Shown here: positions 16,963-26,845 of the stretch, one piece after another
Numbering within the stretch: position 1 is the stretch's first letter
Layout: each line of letters starts with the position of its first letter
NCBI RefSeq assembly: GCF_013761175.1
Contig: NZ_JACDUR010000004.1
Location: 806,001-870,000 of the forward strand
DNA length: 64,000 nt
DNA from: Nonomuraea soli
GTDB taxonomy: Bacteria; Actinomycetota; Actinomycetes; Streptosporangiales; Streptosporangiaceae
Direction of reading: 5' to 3'
Translations under genes and position numbers: made by a program
Notes under the pieces: generated by a model
Databases searched by the model: none
The model's input: only the letters and a program-made list of their open reading frames with translations
What the model was told of the DNA's origin: nothing

Positions 16963-17532
16963 TTACCTGAGGATGGGTGCCCCTTCGAGGACGGCTCCCG
17001 CCTCGTCCAGTTCGGCCAGCGCGTGGTCGGTCGTCTCCTTGGCCACCCCGGCGGTCAGGCCGAGCAGCACCCTGGTGGCGAAGCCGTGCTTGACCGCGTC
17101 GAGGGCGGTGGCGCGCACGCAGTGGTCGGTGGCGATGCCGACCACGTCGACGGAGTGCACGCCGCGCTCGCCCAGCCACTCGGCCAGCGTCTGACCGTCG
17201 CCCGAGGCGCCCTCGAAGCCGCTGTAGGCGGCGCTTCGGGAACCCTTGCTGAACACCTCCTCCACGGCGGCCACGTCGAAGGCCGGGTGGAAGTCGGCGC
17301 CCGGCGTGCCGACGACGCAGTGGGGCGGCCAGCTGGTGACGTAGTCGGGCTCCTGGGCGAAGTGGGTGCCGGGGTCGACGTGGTAGTCGCGGGTGGCCAC
17401 GACGTGGTCGTACGGGTGGTCGGCGACGTGCCGGGTGATCCCGGCGGCCACTTCGGAGCCGCCGGAGACCGGGAGGCTGCCGCCCTCGCAGAAGTCGTTC
17501 TGCACATCGACGATGATCAGCGCAGTGCTCAC
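16963..17532 (-). CDS. pncA: Nicotinamidase
   Basis: A 189-aa isochorismatase-fold amidohydrolase. ALIIVDVQNDFCEGGSLPV carries the catalytic Asp, EVFSKG the Lys and VVGIATDHCVRATALDAVKH the nucleophile Cys; TRDYHVDPGTHF supplies metal-binding residues. It converts nicotinamide to nicotinate for NAD salvage; the next enzyme, nicotinate phosphoribosyltransferase, is encoded 64 bp upstream on the same strand. The GTG start is backed by a TAAAGT element 7 nt before it, so pncA can be transcribed on its own. Confidence 0.95.
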   Translation of the reverse strand: MSTALIIVDVQNDFCEGGSLPVSGGSEVAAGITRHVADHPYDHVVATRDYHVDPGTHFAQEPDYVTSWPPHCVVGTPGADFHPAFDVAAVEEVFSKGSRSAAYSGFEGASGDGQTLAEWLGERGVHSVDVVGIATDHCVRATALDAVKHGFATRVLLGLTAGVAKETTDHALAELDEAGAVLEGAPILR

Positions 17533-17545
17533 AAGTCCGACTTTA
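17533..17545 (-). promoter_or_regulatory. Leaderless-type -10 element for pncA
   Basis: TAAAGT (reverse strand, 17545-17540) ends 7 nt before the pncA GTG at 17532; no ribosome binding site is seen. Confidence 0.5.
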
Positions 17546-17596
17546 CGCCGCCCGCCGGTTCGTTCCAGCGAGCCGGGGCCGTGGCGGAGTGTCGCC

Positions 17597-18880
17597 CTAG
17601 GCGAACTCCGTCGGGATCGCCGCGTACCCGCGTCCCAGGTGCAGCGCCTCCTGCGGCAGCAGCGCGATGGCCTCCCTGTGCCGGGCGCGGGCGGCCTCCA
17701 GGGGTTCGGCGCCGATCACCTCGCCGTCGCGGACGAGCTGGTGCAGCAGCGGGACGCCGCCGTCGGGGGCGGTGCCCGAGGTGGTGACGAACTCCGTCTC
17801 GTAGCGCCCGGCGTCGTCGAGCAGGCGGTAGGCCTGCTTGCGCCCGCCGCGCGACGGCTTGCCGACCGAACGTTTGGCGACGGGTTCGAGCTTGCCGGTT
17901 GCGGTCTCGCGGGCGACCAGCTTGTAGACCAGCGCCGCGGTCGGCACGCCGGAGCCGGTCACGACGGAGGTGCCCACGCCGTAGCCGTCGACGGGGGCGG
18001 CGGCGAGCGCGGCGATGGCGTACTCGTCGAGGTCGGAGGTGACCAGGATGCGCGTGGAGAAGGCGCCGAGCGAGTCGAGCTGCTCGCGCACCTCCTGGGC
18101 GGCCACGGCCAGGTCGCCCGAGTCGATGCGGACCGCGCCGAGCTTGCTGCCGGCCACCTCGACCGCGGTCCGTACGGCCTGCGCTACGTCGTAGGTGTCG
18201 ACGAGCAGGGTGGTGGAGGCCCCGAGCGTGGCGACCTGCGCCTCGAAGGCGGCCTGCTCGGAGTCGTGCAGCAGGGTGAAGGCGTGCGCGGCCGTGCCCG
18301 CCGTGGGCACGCCGTACAGGCGACTCGCCATGAGGTTGGAGGTGGAGGAGAATCCCGCGATGTAGGCGGCCCGCGCGGCGGCGACGGCGGCCCACTCGTG
18401 GGTGCGGCGCGAGCCCATCTCGATGATCGGTCGCCCGGCGGCGGCGGTGGTCATGCGGGAGGCGGCAGAGGCGATGGCGCAGTCGTGGTTGAGGACCGAC
18501 AGGATCATCGTCTCCAGGAGGACCGCTTCGGCGAAGGTGCCCTCGACGACCATGATCGGGGAGGCGGGGAAGTACACGTCTCCCTCGCGGTAGCCGTACA
18601 CATGCCCGGAAAATCGGTAATCGGCGAGAAACTCTAGAGTCTGCGCATCGACCGCCGTCGCCAGGAACTCCAGCTCATCCGGGCGGAATCGGAAGCTTTC
18701 CAGCGAGTCCAGGACTCTTCCGGTGCCCGCAACCACCCCATACCGCCGCCCTCCGGGCAGGTGGCGGGCGAAGACCTCGAAGACCGCGCGCCGGTGGGCG
18801 GCGCCGCTGCGCAACGCGGCCTGCAACATCGTCAGCTCATAGTGATCTGTGAGCAACGCAGTGCTCATGGTCATAGTCAC
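17597..18880 (-). CDS. pncB: Nicotinate phosphoribosyltransferase
   Basis: A 427-aa enzyme making nicotinate mononucleotide from nicotinate and PRPP (Preiss-Handler salvage). Typical stretches are LLTDHYELTMLQAALRSG, VFEVFARHLPGGRRYGVVAG, STSNLMASRLYGVPTAGTAA with the conserved active-site histidine nearby, and IRIDSGDLAVAAQEVREQL. Start: the GTG at 18880 has a TAGTCT element 6 nt before it and no ribosome binding site, while the ATG at 18868 would match relatives' length; I prefer 18880 as a leaderless start. Paired functionally with pncA. Confidence 0.93.
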   Translation of the reverse strand: MTMTMSTALLTDHYELTMLQAALRSGAAHRRAVFEVFARHLPGGRRYGVVAGTGRVLDSLESFRFRPDELEFLATAVDAQTLEFLADYRFSGHVYGYREGDVYFPASPIMVVEGTFAEAVLLETMILSVLNHDCAIASAASRMTTAAAGRPIIEMGSRRTHEWAAVAAARAAYIAGFSSTSNLMASRLYGVPTAGTAAHAFTLLHDSEQAAFEAQVATLGASTTLLVDTYDVAQAVRTAVEVAGSKLGAVRIDSGDLAVAAQEVREQLDSLGAFSTRILVTSDLDEYAIAALAAAPVDGYGVGTSVVTGSGVPTAALVYKLVARETATGKLEPVAKRSVGKPSRGGRKQAYRLLDDAGRYETEFVTTSGTAPDGGVPLLHQLVRDGEVIGAEPLEAARARHREAIALLPQEALHLGRGYAAIPTEFA

Positions 18881-18892
18881 GAGTCGAGACTA
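18881..18892 (-). promoter_or_regulatory. Leaderless-type -10 element for pncB
   Basis: TAGTCT (reverse strand, 18892-18887) ends 6 nt before the GTG at 18880. The pncB-clpS divergent gap is only 39 bp, so both promoters overlap. Confidence 0.45.
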
Positions 18893-18919
18893 CGGCCCAG
18901 ATAGGGCAGACTCGGGGAT

Positions 18920-19213
18920 GTGGGTAGCACCGCTCCAATCGCCGTCGAGCGTCCGTCATCGGACGTCCGGCCCGATCTGCCGTGGGTGACCATCGTCTGG
19001 AACGACCCGGTGAACCTCATGTCTTATGTGACCTATGTCTTCCAGACGGTCTTCGGTTACTCCAAGGAGAAGGCCGAGAAGCTGATGATGGACGTGCACC
19101 ACAAGGGCAAGGCCGTCGTGTCGAGCGGCACGCGCGAAGAGATGGAACGCGATGTGCAGATTCTTCACTCCTACGGCCTGTGGGCGACACTCCAGCAGGA
19201 CTCGGTCCACTGA
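18920..19213 (+). CDS. clpS: ATP-dependent Clp protease adaptor ClpS
   Basis: A 97-aa adaptor that brings N-degron substrates to ClpAP/Clp[22 protein letters not shown] is the ClpS substrate-pocket region (the NDPVN/NDxxT motif), followed by [20 protein letters not shown] with the histidines that contact the Clp N-domain and the C-terminal [23 protein letters not shown] start. Followed after 1 nt by DUF2017, the standard actinomycete order clpS-DUF2017-mec. Confidence 0.95.
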   Translation: MGSTAPIAVERPSSDVRPDLPWVTIVWNDPVNLMSYVTYVFQTVFGYSKEKAEKLMMDVHHKGKAVVSSGTREEMERDVQILHSYGLWATLQQDSVH

Positions 19214-19214
19214 C

Positions 19215-19739
19215 ATGAGCTCAGGATTCAAGCCGCGCAAGGGCGGCGGGGTCATCGCCCACTTCGAGCCGGCCGAGGCCTCGATCCTGCGTTCCCTCGT
19301 CACGATGGTGCTCGGCATGGTCGAGCCCGGCCACGTCAGCGACGACCCGCTGGAGCGCGCGCTGGGCATCGGCTCCAGCGAGGCGCCTTCCGACCCGGTG
19401 CTCGCCCGGCTGTTCCCCAGCGCCTACAGCGACGAGGAGCAGGCGGCGGAGTTCCGCCGCTACACCGAGACCTCCCTGCGCGAGGCCAAGCGGGCCGACG
19501 CGCAGACCATGCTCGACACCGCCCAGGCCGGGCGCACCGAGCTGACCCCCGAGCAGGCGCAGGCGTGGATGCGGGCGCTTAACGACGTACGGCTGACGCT
19601 GGGCACGCGGCTGGAGGTCACCGAGGAGATCCACGACGAGATCGCCGGCATGTCGGAGGACGATCCGCGCTACCCGGCGTTCGTGATGTACGACTGGCTC
19701 ACCTACTTGCAGGACACCCTCGTCCGCGCCCTCTGGTAG
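19215..19739 (+). CDS. DUF2017 protein
   Basis: A 174-aa actinobacterial protein always found next to clpS. FEPAEASILRSLVTMVLGMV, LARLFPSAYSDEEQAAEFRR and WMRALNDVRLTLGTRLEVTE are its conserved blocks; mostly helical, cytoplasmic, function unknown. ATG at 19215 begins 1 nt after the clpS stop. Genomic context suggests a link to ClpS-dependent proteolysis or to the cysteine pathway that follows. Confidence 0.88.
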   Translation: MSSGFKPRKGGGVIAHFEPAEASILRSLVTMVLGMVEPGHVSDDPLERALGIGSSEAPSDPVLARLFPSAYSDEEQAAEFRRYTETSLREAKRADAQTMLDTAQAGRTELTPEQAQAWMRALNDVRLTLGTRLEVTEEIHDEIAGMSEDDPRYPAFVMYDWLTYLQDTLVRALW

Positions 19740-19748
19740 CCCGGGTGG

Positions 19749-19761
19749 TAGCTTCCAGCAC
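19749..19761 (+). promoter_or_regulatory. Leaderless-type -10 element for mec
   Basis: TAGCTT at 19749-19754 ends 7 nt before the mec ATG at 19762, giving mec its own promoter apart from clpS-DUF2017. Confidence 0.45.
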
Positions 19762-21532
<1,771 letters not shown>

Positions 21533-21560
21533 GCCCGCGCCGGCGCGACGGCCGTCGGGC
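21533..21560. terminator. Weak hairpin after cysM
   Basis: GCCCG at 21533-21537 can pair with CGGGC at 21556-21560, with the GCGCCGGCGC palindrome inside. It begins at the cysM stop; a plausible but short terminator. Confidence 0.3.
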
Positions 21561-21643
21561 TTCACGGTCGCGTCAGGGCGGCCAGCAAGGCTTCACCGTC
21601 GCGTCAGGGCCGCCAGCAAGGCTTCACCGTCGCGTCAGGGCCG
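21558..21643. repeat. Tandem 31-bp repeat, about 2.8 copies
   Basis: Copies at 21558-21588 and 21589-21619 and a 24-bp partial at 21620-21643; copies 1 and 2 differ at two bases. The partial copy contains the last codons and the stop of the substrate-binding protein gene on the reverse strand, so the array is a duplication of that gene's 3' end into the spacer before cysM's end. Confidence 0.8.
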
Positions 21644-22802
21644 ACACCAGGTCGGTCCAGGCGCGATGCGGCCTGAACACCGGGTAGGGCACGGGTCTCA
21701 GCGTGGCCTCGGAGGTCCACACCACGTCCACCCCCGCGTCCGCGCGCACCTGACCCACCCGGGCCGCCCGCCACGTGTGCAGGTTCTCCTCGTCCACCCA
21801 CACCATGCCCTCCGGCGCGCGCACGCTCTGGCCGCGCAGGGCGGCCGAGACCACGGACGGCTCGGCCGAGCCCGCCCGCAGCACCGCCTGCGACCACAGG
21901 TGCACCCCCGCGTAGGCGGCCTGCGCGGCGTCGGTGATGGCGGCCTCCGGTCCGAACCGGCGGCGGAACCGGTGCACGAAGGAGAGGTTGGCCGTGCCCG
22001 GCAGCTCCTGGAAGTAGGAGCGGGCGACGTAGGCGCCGGGCGGGGCGGCGGCGGGGTCGGCGGGCGGGAGCCAGAGCGTCGGCAGGCGTCGCGGGGTCTG
22101 GCCGAAGCGGGTGAGCTCGTGGAGGAACGACACCACGACGGGCCCGGCGATGCTGCACACGAGGGCCTGCGGACGGGACGTCATGATCTCGCGGACCAGC
22201 ACCGGCAGGGTGGATGCGTCGGCGCCCAGGTAGGCCTCGCCGAGGACTCGCCCGCCCAGTTGCGTGAGCTGGTCGCGGGCGACGGCGTTGACCGCGCGCG
22301 AGGCCAGGTCGTCGGAGCCGACGAGGTAGACGTTGCGGCCGAGGTGCTGCTTGAGCCAGCGGATCGCGGGCTGGACGAGCTGGTTGGGCGTCGCGCCGAC
22401 GTGGACGACGTTCGGGGAGCTCTCGAGGCCCTCGTAGGCGGCCGGGTGGACGAGCAGGCCGCGGTGTTTCTCGAAGAGCGGGGTCAGCTGCCTGCGGACG
22501 GGGGAGGCGTGGCCGCCGAAGACGACGCTGACCCGTTCCCCGGCGAGCAGTCGGGCGGCCTGGGCCACGGGCTCGGAGGCCGCGTCCAGGACGACGGGCC
22601 TGATCTCGCGCCCGCGCAGGCCCCCGGCGGCGTTGAGCTCCTCGATGGCCAGCAGCGCGCCGTCGTGCGCCGGGCGCTCCGGGCCGGACAGAACACCGGA
22701 CAGGGGGTGCAGGATGCCGACCTTGATGGGGTCGCGGCGCAGGACCTCGGCCTGCGCGCACCCGGAGGCGAGGACCAGGACGGCCGCCAGGACGGCGCGC
22801 AT
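21624..22802 (-). CDS. Substrate-binding lipoprotein (amide/branched-chain amino acid type)
   Basis: A 392-aa type I periplasmic-binding fold protein. The signal peptide MRAVLAAVLVLASGCAQA carries a lipobox (LASGC). The start of the mature domain, VGILHPLSGVLSGPERPAHD then AIEELNAAGGLRGREIRPVV, matches the urea/amide-binding AmiC/UrtA family. No permease or ATPase gene is adjacent, so it is either an orphan receptor or a sensor for the neighbouring membrane protein. ATG overlaps the DUF4239 stop as TGATG. Its stop lies within a tandem repeat. Confidence 0.85.
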   Translation of the reverse strand: MRAVLAAVLVLASGCAQAEVLRRDPIKVGILHPLSGVLSGPERPAHDGALLAIEELNAAGGLRGREIRPVVLDAASEPVAQAARLLAGERVSVVFGGHASPVRRQLTPLFEKHRGLLVHPAAYEGLESSPNVVHVGATPNQLVQPAIRWLKQHLGRNVYLVGSDDLASRAVNAVARDQLTQLGGRVLGEAYLGADASTLPVLVREIMTSRPQALVCSIAGPVVVSFLHELTRFGQTPRRLPTLWLPPADPAAAPPGAYVARSYFQELPGTANLSFVHRFRRRFGPEAAITDAAQAAYAGVHLWSQAVLRAGSAEPSVVSAALRGQSVRAPEGMVWVDEENLHTWRAARVGQVRADAGVDVVWTSEATLRPVPYPVFRPHRAWTDLVSALTRR

Positions 22803-23644
22803 CACACCTCCAGCGGGGGCATGCCGGTCCACGCCCTGATGAACGGCTCGGGAGAGACCGGCAGGTTGCGGTCGAAGGGCCCGTCGAGCGCGGAGACGAT
22901 GTACAGCGAGAGCATCAGCACCCCGGCGAGCACCCCGATGAGCAGCAGGTGCAGCCCCCTGCTGCGGACCACGAACAGGCTGCCGGTCGCGAGCTTGGCG
23001 GAGGCGCCGATGTACAACATCACCCACACGAGGCCGGGAACCCGGTCACCGGCGGCGAGCATGCGCTGGCGGCGGCTGTCGGTGAGCTCGTTCAGCTTGG
23101 TCAGCGACTGGCTGTACAGGGGGCTGGCCCGCTCACGGTCCTCCATGTCGGTGTAGGCGCTCCAGATCTCCACGAGCGTGGCGTCGGCGCGCTCACTGGA
23201 GCGGCCGAAGGCCATGAGGGGCCACTCCTCCTGGACGACGAGCCGCAGGTAGCTGCGGGCCGCGCCCTGGACCTGGCGCTGGACCGGCGCGGAGAAGCCG
23301 CGTGACATGCGTCCGAGCATGACGACGGCGTTGCTCTCCCTGACGATCGTGGCCTGCGTCTGGGTGTAGCCCTGCCACACCACCATGATCGCCGAGCCGA
23401 CCAGGATGGCGTAGACGGAGCCGACGATGGCGAAGGTGCCGTTGATGACGTCGTTGTCACCGCGCGAGAGACCGTCGAGCGGGAAGGCCCTGCGCAGCAG
23501 GGTGAGGGCGAAGCGGGCGAACAGCAGGGCCAGCGTGACGACGGCGACCGCGTCGGCCCAGGCCGGCAGCGTGCTGTGGCGCAGCAGGAGGATGAAGGCG
23601 ATCTGGGTGAGCAGGGCGCCGAGCAGGGCCTGCCAGCGTTTCAG
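22802..23644 (-). CDS. DUF4239-like membrane protein, probable CTG start
   Basis: About 280 aa. Two N-terminal spans (ALLGALLTQIAFILLLRHST; WADAVAVVTLALLFARFALT), one at GTFAIVGSVYAILVGSAIMV and two at the C-terminus (GLHLLLIGVLAGVLMLSLYI). VVWQGYTQTQATIVRESNAV and ADATLVEIWSAYTDMEDRER match the bestrophin-like DUF4239 family. The frame is open further upstream to an ATG at 23818 but would then overlap the previous gene by 178 bp. A CTG at 23644 overlapping that gene's TGA (CTGA) mirrors the ATGA/GTGA couplings nearby, so I place the start there. Start uncertain. Confidence 0.7.
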   Translation of the reverse strand: MKRWQALLGALLTQIAFILLLRHSTLPAWADAVAVVTLALLFARFALTLLRRAFPLDGLSRGDNDVINGTFAIVGSVYAILVGSAIMVVWQGYTQTQATIVRESNAVVMLGRMSRGFSAPVQRQVQGAARSYLRLVVQEEWPLMAFGRSSERADATLVEIWSAYTDMEDRERASPLYSQSLTKLNELTDSRRQRMLAAGDRVPGLVWVMLYIGASAKLATGSLFVVRSRGLHLLLIGVLAGVLMLSLYIVSALDGPFDRNLPVSPEPFIRAWTGMPPLEV

Positions 23645-24303
23645 ACCCTGACCTCGTAGGCCGCCCCGTCGATGATCAGCATCTGCCTCTGCTCCCGTGG
23701 AGGAGGGCGGCGCCCCGTCGGGGGTTCCAGCCTGACCCGATCGTGTCCCGTCTGGCTCACCCTGACCGCCGCCAGATCGACCACGATGTCGGGCGTGGTA
23801 AACGTGCCGGTCAGACATGCTCGCACCTCCTCGGCACGCACCTCACCCGGGGCGTCGTCCGGCTTGCTGATCGTGGACGTGCCGTCCCTGAGCAGTTCCA
23901 CCACCAGCGGGGTAGGGCTCTCCGCGAGCACGAGCCCGGCGGCGGCCGCACCCGCCAGCTCCTGAAGCCGGCCAGGACGCCAGCCGTAGTGCCAGATGCC
24001 CGCCGCGGCCGGCGCCGCCTCCTCGACCGGGCCGGTGACGACGACGTCCATGCGGCGTGTCAGCGCCTCGGCCAGCGGCCGGGCGCGGGCCGGGCCGTCG
24101 CTGACGTAGGCGGCGCGGCCGCCGATGCGCTTGACCGTCTCGGCACACCTGGCCCGGGGCGTGCCCGCCGCGTCGACGAGCAGCCTGACCCGCGCCGCCA
24201 GGCACGCGGCGAGCAGTTCCATCGACAGGACGGACCACTCCGCGGCCAGCACGTCGACGGAGGCGAAGCCGGCCCAGCCCTTGAAGCAGCCGATCCTCAG
24301 CAC
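23641..24303 (-). CDS. Protein of unknown function, first gene of DUF4239 operon
   Basis: A 220-aa soluble protein, GTG start. It begins MLRIGCFKGWAGFASVDVLA and contains GGRAAYVSDGPARARPLAEA, MDVVVTGPVEE, GIWHYGWRPGRLQELAG and a C-terminal VVDLAAVRVSQTGHDRVRLE. Alternating strand/helix content suggests an alpha/beta fold. I do not recognise the family. It has a promoter of its own (24319-24348) and overlaps the next gene by four bases, so it heads an operon with a DUF4239 membrane protein and a substrate-binding lipoprotein. Confidence 0.6.
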   Translation of the reverse strand: MLRIGCFKGWAGFASVDVLAAEWSVLSMELLAACLAARVRLLVDAAGTPRARCAETVKRIGGRAAYVSDGPARARPLAEALTRRMDVVVTGPVEEAAPAAAGIWHYGWRPGRLQELAGAAAAGLVLAESPTPLVVELLRDGTSTISKPDDAPGEVRAEEVRACLTGTFTTPDIVVDLAAVRVSQTGHDRVRLEPPTGRRPPPREQRQMLIIDGAAYEVRV

Positions 24304-24318
24304 ACGGAGTAATGTGAT

Positions 24319-24348
24319 CAGTTACTAACCGTCATAAACCCTGGTCAA
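24319..24348 (-). promoter_or_regulatory. Sigma70-like promoter for the three-gene DUF4239 operon
   Basis: On the reverse strand TTGACC (24348-24343) and TAACTG (24324-24319) are separated by 18 bp. The predicted start is about 8 nt before the GTG at 24303. A 9-bp palindrome GTTAGTAAC overlaps the -10 region. Confidence 0.45.
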
Positions 24349-24384
24349 GAAATTTCCTCATCTTGCACGCGCCCGCAAAGAGAA

Positions 24385-24415
24385 GCGGCCGCCCCCGGAA
24401 TCCGGGGACGGCCGC
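24385..24415. terminator. Strong hairpin terminator after DUF3352 gene
   Basis: GCGGCCG (24385-24391) and CCCCGGA (24393-24399) pair with TCCGGGG (24401-24407) and CGGCCGC (24409-24415), a 15-bp stem with one C/A mismatch. It lies 16 nt beyond the DUF3352 stop on the reverse strand. Confidence 0.8.
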
Positions 24416-24430
24416 CGCGCGGGAGGACCT

Positions 24431-26365
24431 TTAGTTGAAGAGCACCCTCAGGGAGAAGGTGGTGGTGTCGCCGTCCTGCGCGCTGGAGATGCCGACCGCC
24501 CTGAGCGCCGCCGCGTTGGCCTTGTCGTCGCCCTCCAGGGAGGAGAGGTAGAACTTCTCGATCTTGTCGAGGTCGACGAAGATGGCGTACGTGGCGTTGC
24601 CCGAGTCGGGGATGGCCGTCTTGAAGGTCTCGCTGTCGCCCAGCGTGCCCTCCTCGTTGAGCTTCTTGGCGTAGGCGTCGGTGGTGGCCACCGTGAACAC
24701 GCCGTCACCCGAGACCTTGCCGAACTGGGGCACCTGCTGGCCGGAGTCGGTGAGCAGCTTCTGGATCTTGTCCAGCAGCGCCTGCGCCTTGGCCGGGTCG
24801 GTGGTCAGGCGGAGCCCGACGTTGGGCATCTCGCCGTCGAGGCCCTCGGAGTCGACGGCGACGGTGAGGTTCTTGCCGAGCAGGGTGGCCAGATCGCCGG
24901 GGATCTGGATACCGGCCTGCTGCTTGAACTGCTCGATCATCTGGGTCGCCGTCGGGTCGGCGGCGGTGATGGTCTTCTCGTAGGTGGACCAGAACTTGGT
25001 GACCATCTGGTCCAGGCCGGAGACGGAGATCGCGCCGGCGGTGCTGGCGGGCAGCTTGGACAGGTCGGCCGTGACCAGGTCGCCCTCGACGCCGCCGCTG
25101 TAGCCGCGGATCAGGCCGGTCAGCTCGGCGAAGGAGCTGTCGAAGCGCAGCGCGCCGACCAGGCGGGCGTTCTTGATCTGGTCGACCAGCGGCTGCTGCT
25201 CGGCCGGGATCTCGGCCTTGGCCAGGTCCATCAGCTTGCCGAAGTCGGCCCAGAAGGACAGGACGCCGTCGCCGTTGAGCGCGGTGAAGTCGTCGCTGAA
25301 GGCGGTGTTCTCGGCCAGCGTGGGCGCCGTGGCGTGCTTGTCGGCGTTGGCCTGGGTGTCGGTGATGATCGCGTAGCCGTCACGGAAGGCCAGGCCGTAC
25401 TTGGCGTCCTTGCCGGCCAGCTTGGCGATGCCGGACTTGGCCGCGGCCTCGTCGGTCACCTGGACGGCCACCGCCACGCCGGGCTCCTCGCCGCCACTGG
25501 GCAGGACGGCGATGCCGAGCCGGTCGCCGAGCCACGGCTCGACGTCGGCGGCGTAGTTGACGCCCTTGAGGTCCTCGCTGTCCTTCTGGATCGCCTCGAA
25601 GAGCGACTTGCGAGGGTCGTCGCCGGAGAGCTTGCCCTTGGTGACGGTGAACTTCTGGGACAGGGCCAGGAGGGCGGCCTTCTGTCCCGCGTCGGGGTTG
25701 ATGTCGAAGCGCACGTAGCCGATGGCGTTGCCGGGCAGCACGTCGTGGGGCTGGGTGCCGCCGCCGAGCAGGCCGGTCGCGCTCACGACCGCCCAGGCGC
25801 CACCACCGAGCAGCACCACGGCCAGCGCCGCGGCGATCGCCACGATCCAGCCCTTGCGGCCCTTCTTGCCGGGCTCGGGACCGCCGAACTGGAGGGACTC
25901 CTGGCCGGAGGAGGGCTGCCCAAACTGCGCCTGCTGGCCGTACTGCGGGGCCTGCTGCTGCCCGTACTGGGCCTGCTGCCCGTACTGCGGGGCCTGGCCG
26001 TACTGCTGCTGCTGACCATAGGAAGGCTGCTGGCCATAGGACGGCTGCTGCCCTTGAGGTGGCTGCTGGCCATACGACGGCTGCTGGCCATATGACGGCT
26101 GCTGCTGGCCGTACTGCGGAGCCTGCCCGTACTGCTGGCCCTGCCCGTACTGCGGGGCCTGGCCGTAAGCAGGCTGCTGTCCATACTGAGGCTGCTGCCC
26201 GTGCTGCTGCCCGGACTGCCCGTAAGGCTGCTGCGGGGGATAGGGCTGCTGCCCGCTCTGAAGCGGCATCGTGGGCGGGTTCTCGGGCTCCTGCCCCTGG
26301 TTCCAACGGTAGGCGACGGTGGGGTCGTACTCCGGTCCGTTGCCTGAGGGGGTGTTAGCAGACAT
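24431..26365 (-). CDS. DUF3352 protein with Gln/Pro/Tyr-rich N-terminus
   Basis: A 644-aa protein. Residues about 30-160 are low-complexity repeats of QQPSYGQQ/QYGQAPQYGQ. A GKKGRKGW stop-transfer patch then precedes one span (IVAIAAALAVVLLGGGAWAV), and the C-terminal 430 residues form an exterior DUF3352 domain (GNAIGYVRFDINPDAGQKAA, GIQIPGDLATLLGKNLTVAV). The Q/P/Y-rich cytoplasmic tail is common in actinomycete envelope proteins and may form condensate-like or septal interactions. ATG at 26365 preferred over the GTG 3 nt earlier. Followed by a strong terminator. Confidence 0.85.
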   Translation of the reverse strand: MSANTPSGNGPEYDPTVAYRWNQGQEPENPPTMPLQSGQQPYPPQQPYGQSGQQHGQQPQYGQQPAYGQAPQYGQGQQYGQAPQYGQQQPSYGQQPSYGQQPPQGQQPSYGQQPSYGQQQQYGQAPQYGQQAQYGQQQAPQYGQQAQFGQPSSGQESLQFGGPEPGKKGRKGWIVAIAAALAVVLLGGGAWAVVSATGLLGGGTQPHDVLPGNAIGYVRFDINPDAGQKAALLALSQKFTVTKGKLSGDDPRKSLFEAIQKDSEDLKGVNYAADVEPWLGDRLGIAVLPSGGEEPGVAVAVQVTDEAAAKSGIAKLAGKDAKYGLAFRDGYAIITDTQANADKHATAPTLAENTAFSDDFTALNGDGVLSFWADFGKLMDLAKAEIPAEQQPLVDQIKNARLVGALRFDSSFAELTGLIRGYSGGVEGDLVTADLSKLPASTAGAISVSGLDQMVTKFWSTYEKTITAADPTATQMIEQFKQQAGIQIPGDLATLLGKNLTVAVDSEGLDGEMPNVGLRLTTDPAKAQALLDKIQKLLTDSGQQVPQFGKVSGDGVFTVATTDAYAKKLNEEGTLGDSETFKTAIPDSGNATYAIFVDLDKIEKFYLSSLEGDDKANAAALRAVGISSAQDGDTTTFSLRVLFN

Positions 26366-26439
26366 CACTCAACTCACAAAGTGGACTTTTCGGCCAGATG
26401 TAAGCTAGCTGATGTTGGTTTATATGCGCTTGCAGAGCG

Positions 26440-26751
26440 CTATATGCGAGAAAGATCCTTTCTCGACGCCTTGATGTGCACCTCGCCCTCGCCGTACTCG
26501 CTGACGCTTTCCCAGGGCACGAAGATGCTGCGGGCGTAGACGATCTTCGCCAGCACATCCGAGAACCACCCGTTGCGCTCCCGGGTCAGGCCGTACAGCC
26601 AGGGCGCCCGGTTGGTCGAGACGACCAGGCCCATCAGTGCGGGGTTGGCGGCCTCCTTGTTCCTGACCAGGCGCACGTCCACGATGTGACCGACCAGCAC
26701 TCCGTGCTGATCCCATACGCACTGCCCCATGAGCTCTGAAACCCCCGTCAT
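26440..26751 (-). CDS. Small PRC-barrel protein
   Basis: A 103-aa protein consisting of one PRC-barrel-like domain: MTGVSELMGQCVWDQHGVLV, GHIVDVRLVRNKEAAN, and a C-terminal FVPWESVSEYGEGEVHIKAS. It resembles the barrel module of the longer PRC protein at 3974-4762. The longer in-frame upstream extension overlaps promoter DNA of the divergent thioesterase and is rejected in favour of the ATG at 26751. Function unknown. Confidence 0.75.
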   Translation of the reverse strand: MTGVSELMGQCVWDQHGVLVGHIVDVRLVRNKEAANPALMGLVVSTNRAPWLYGLTRERNGWFSDVLAKIVYARSIFVPWESVSEYGEGEVHIKASRKDLSRI

Positions 26752-26845
26752 GTGGCGAACTCTGTCACGTTTTCCCAGGTAGACAGGTGGATGACCCGAT
26801 GCCGTAGAGTATGTCTTTACTAGAACATAATTCGGGAGTGGGTGC

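Noticed and set aside
26395-26460. Direct repeats TATATGCG and GCGCT/AGCGC dyad upstream of the DUF3352 gene
   Set aside because: Short and imperfect; may be promoter DNA, but no specific regulator or structure can be supported.
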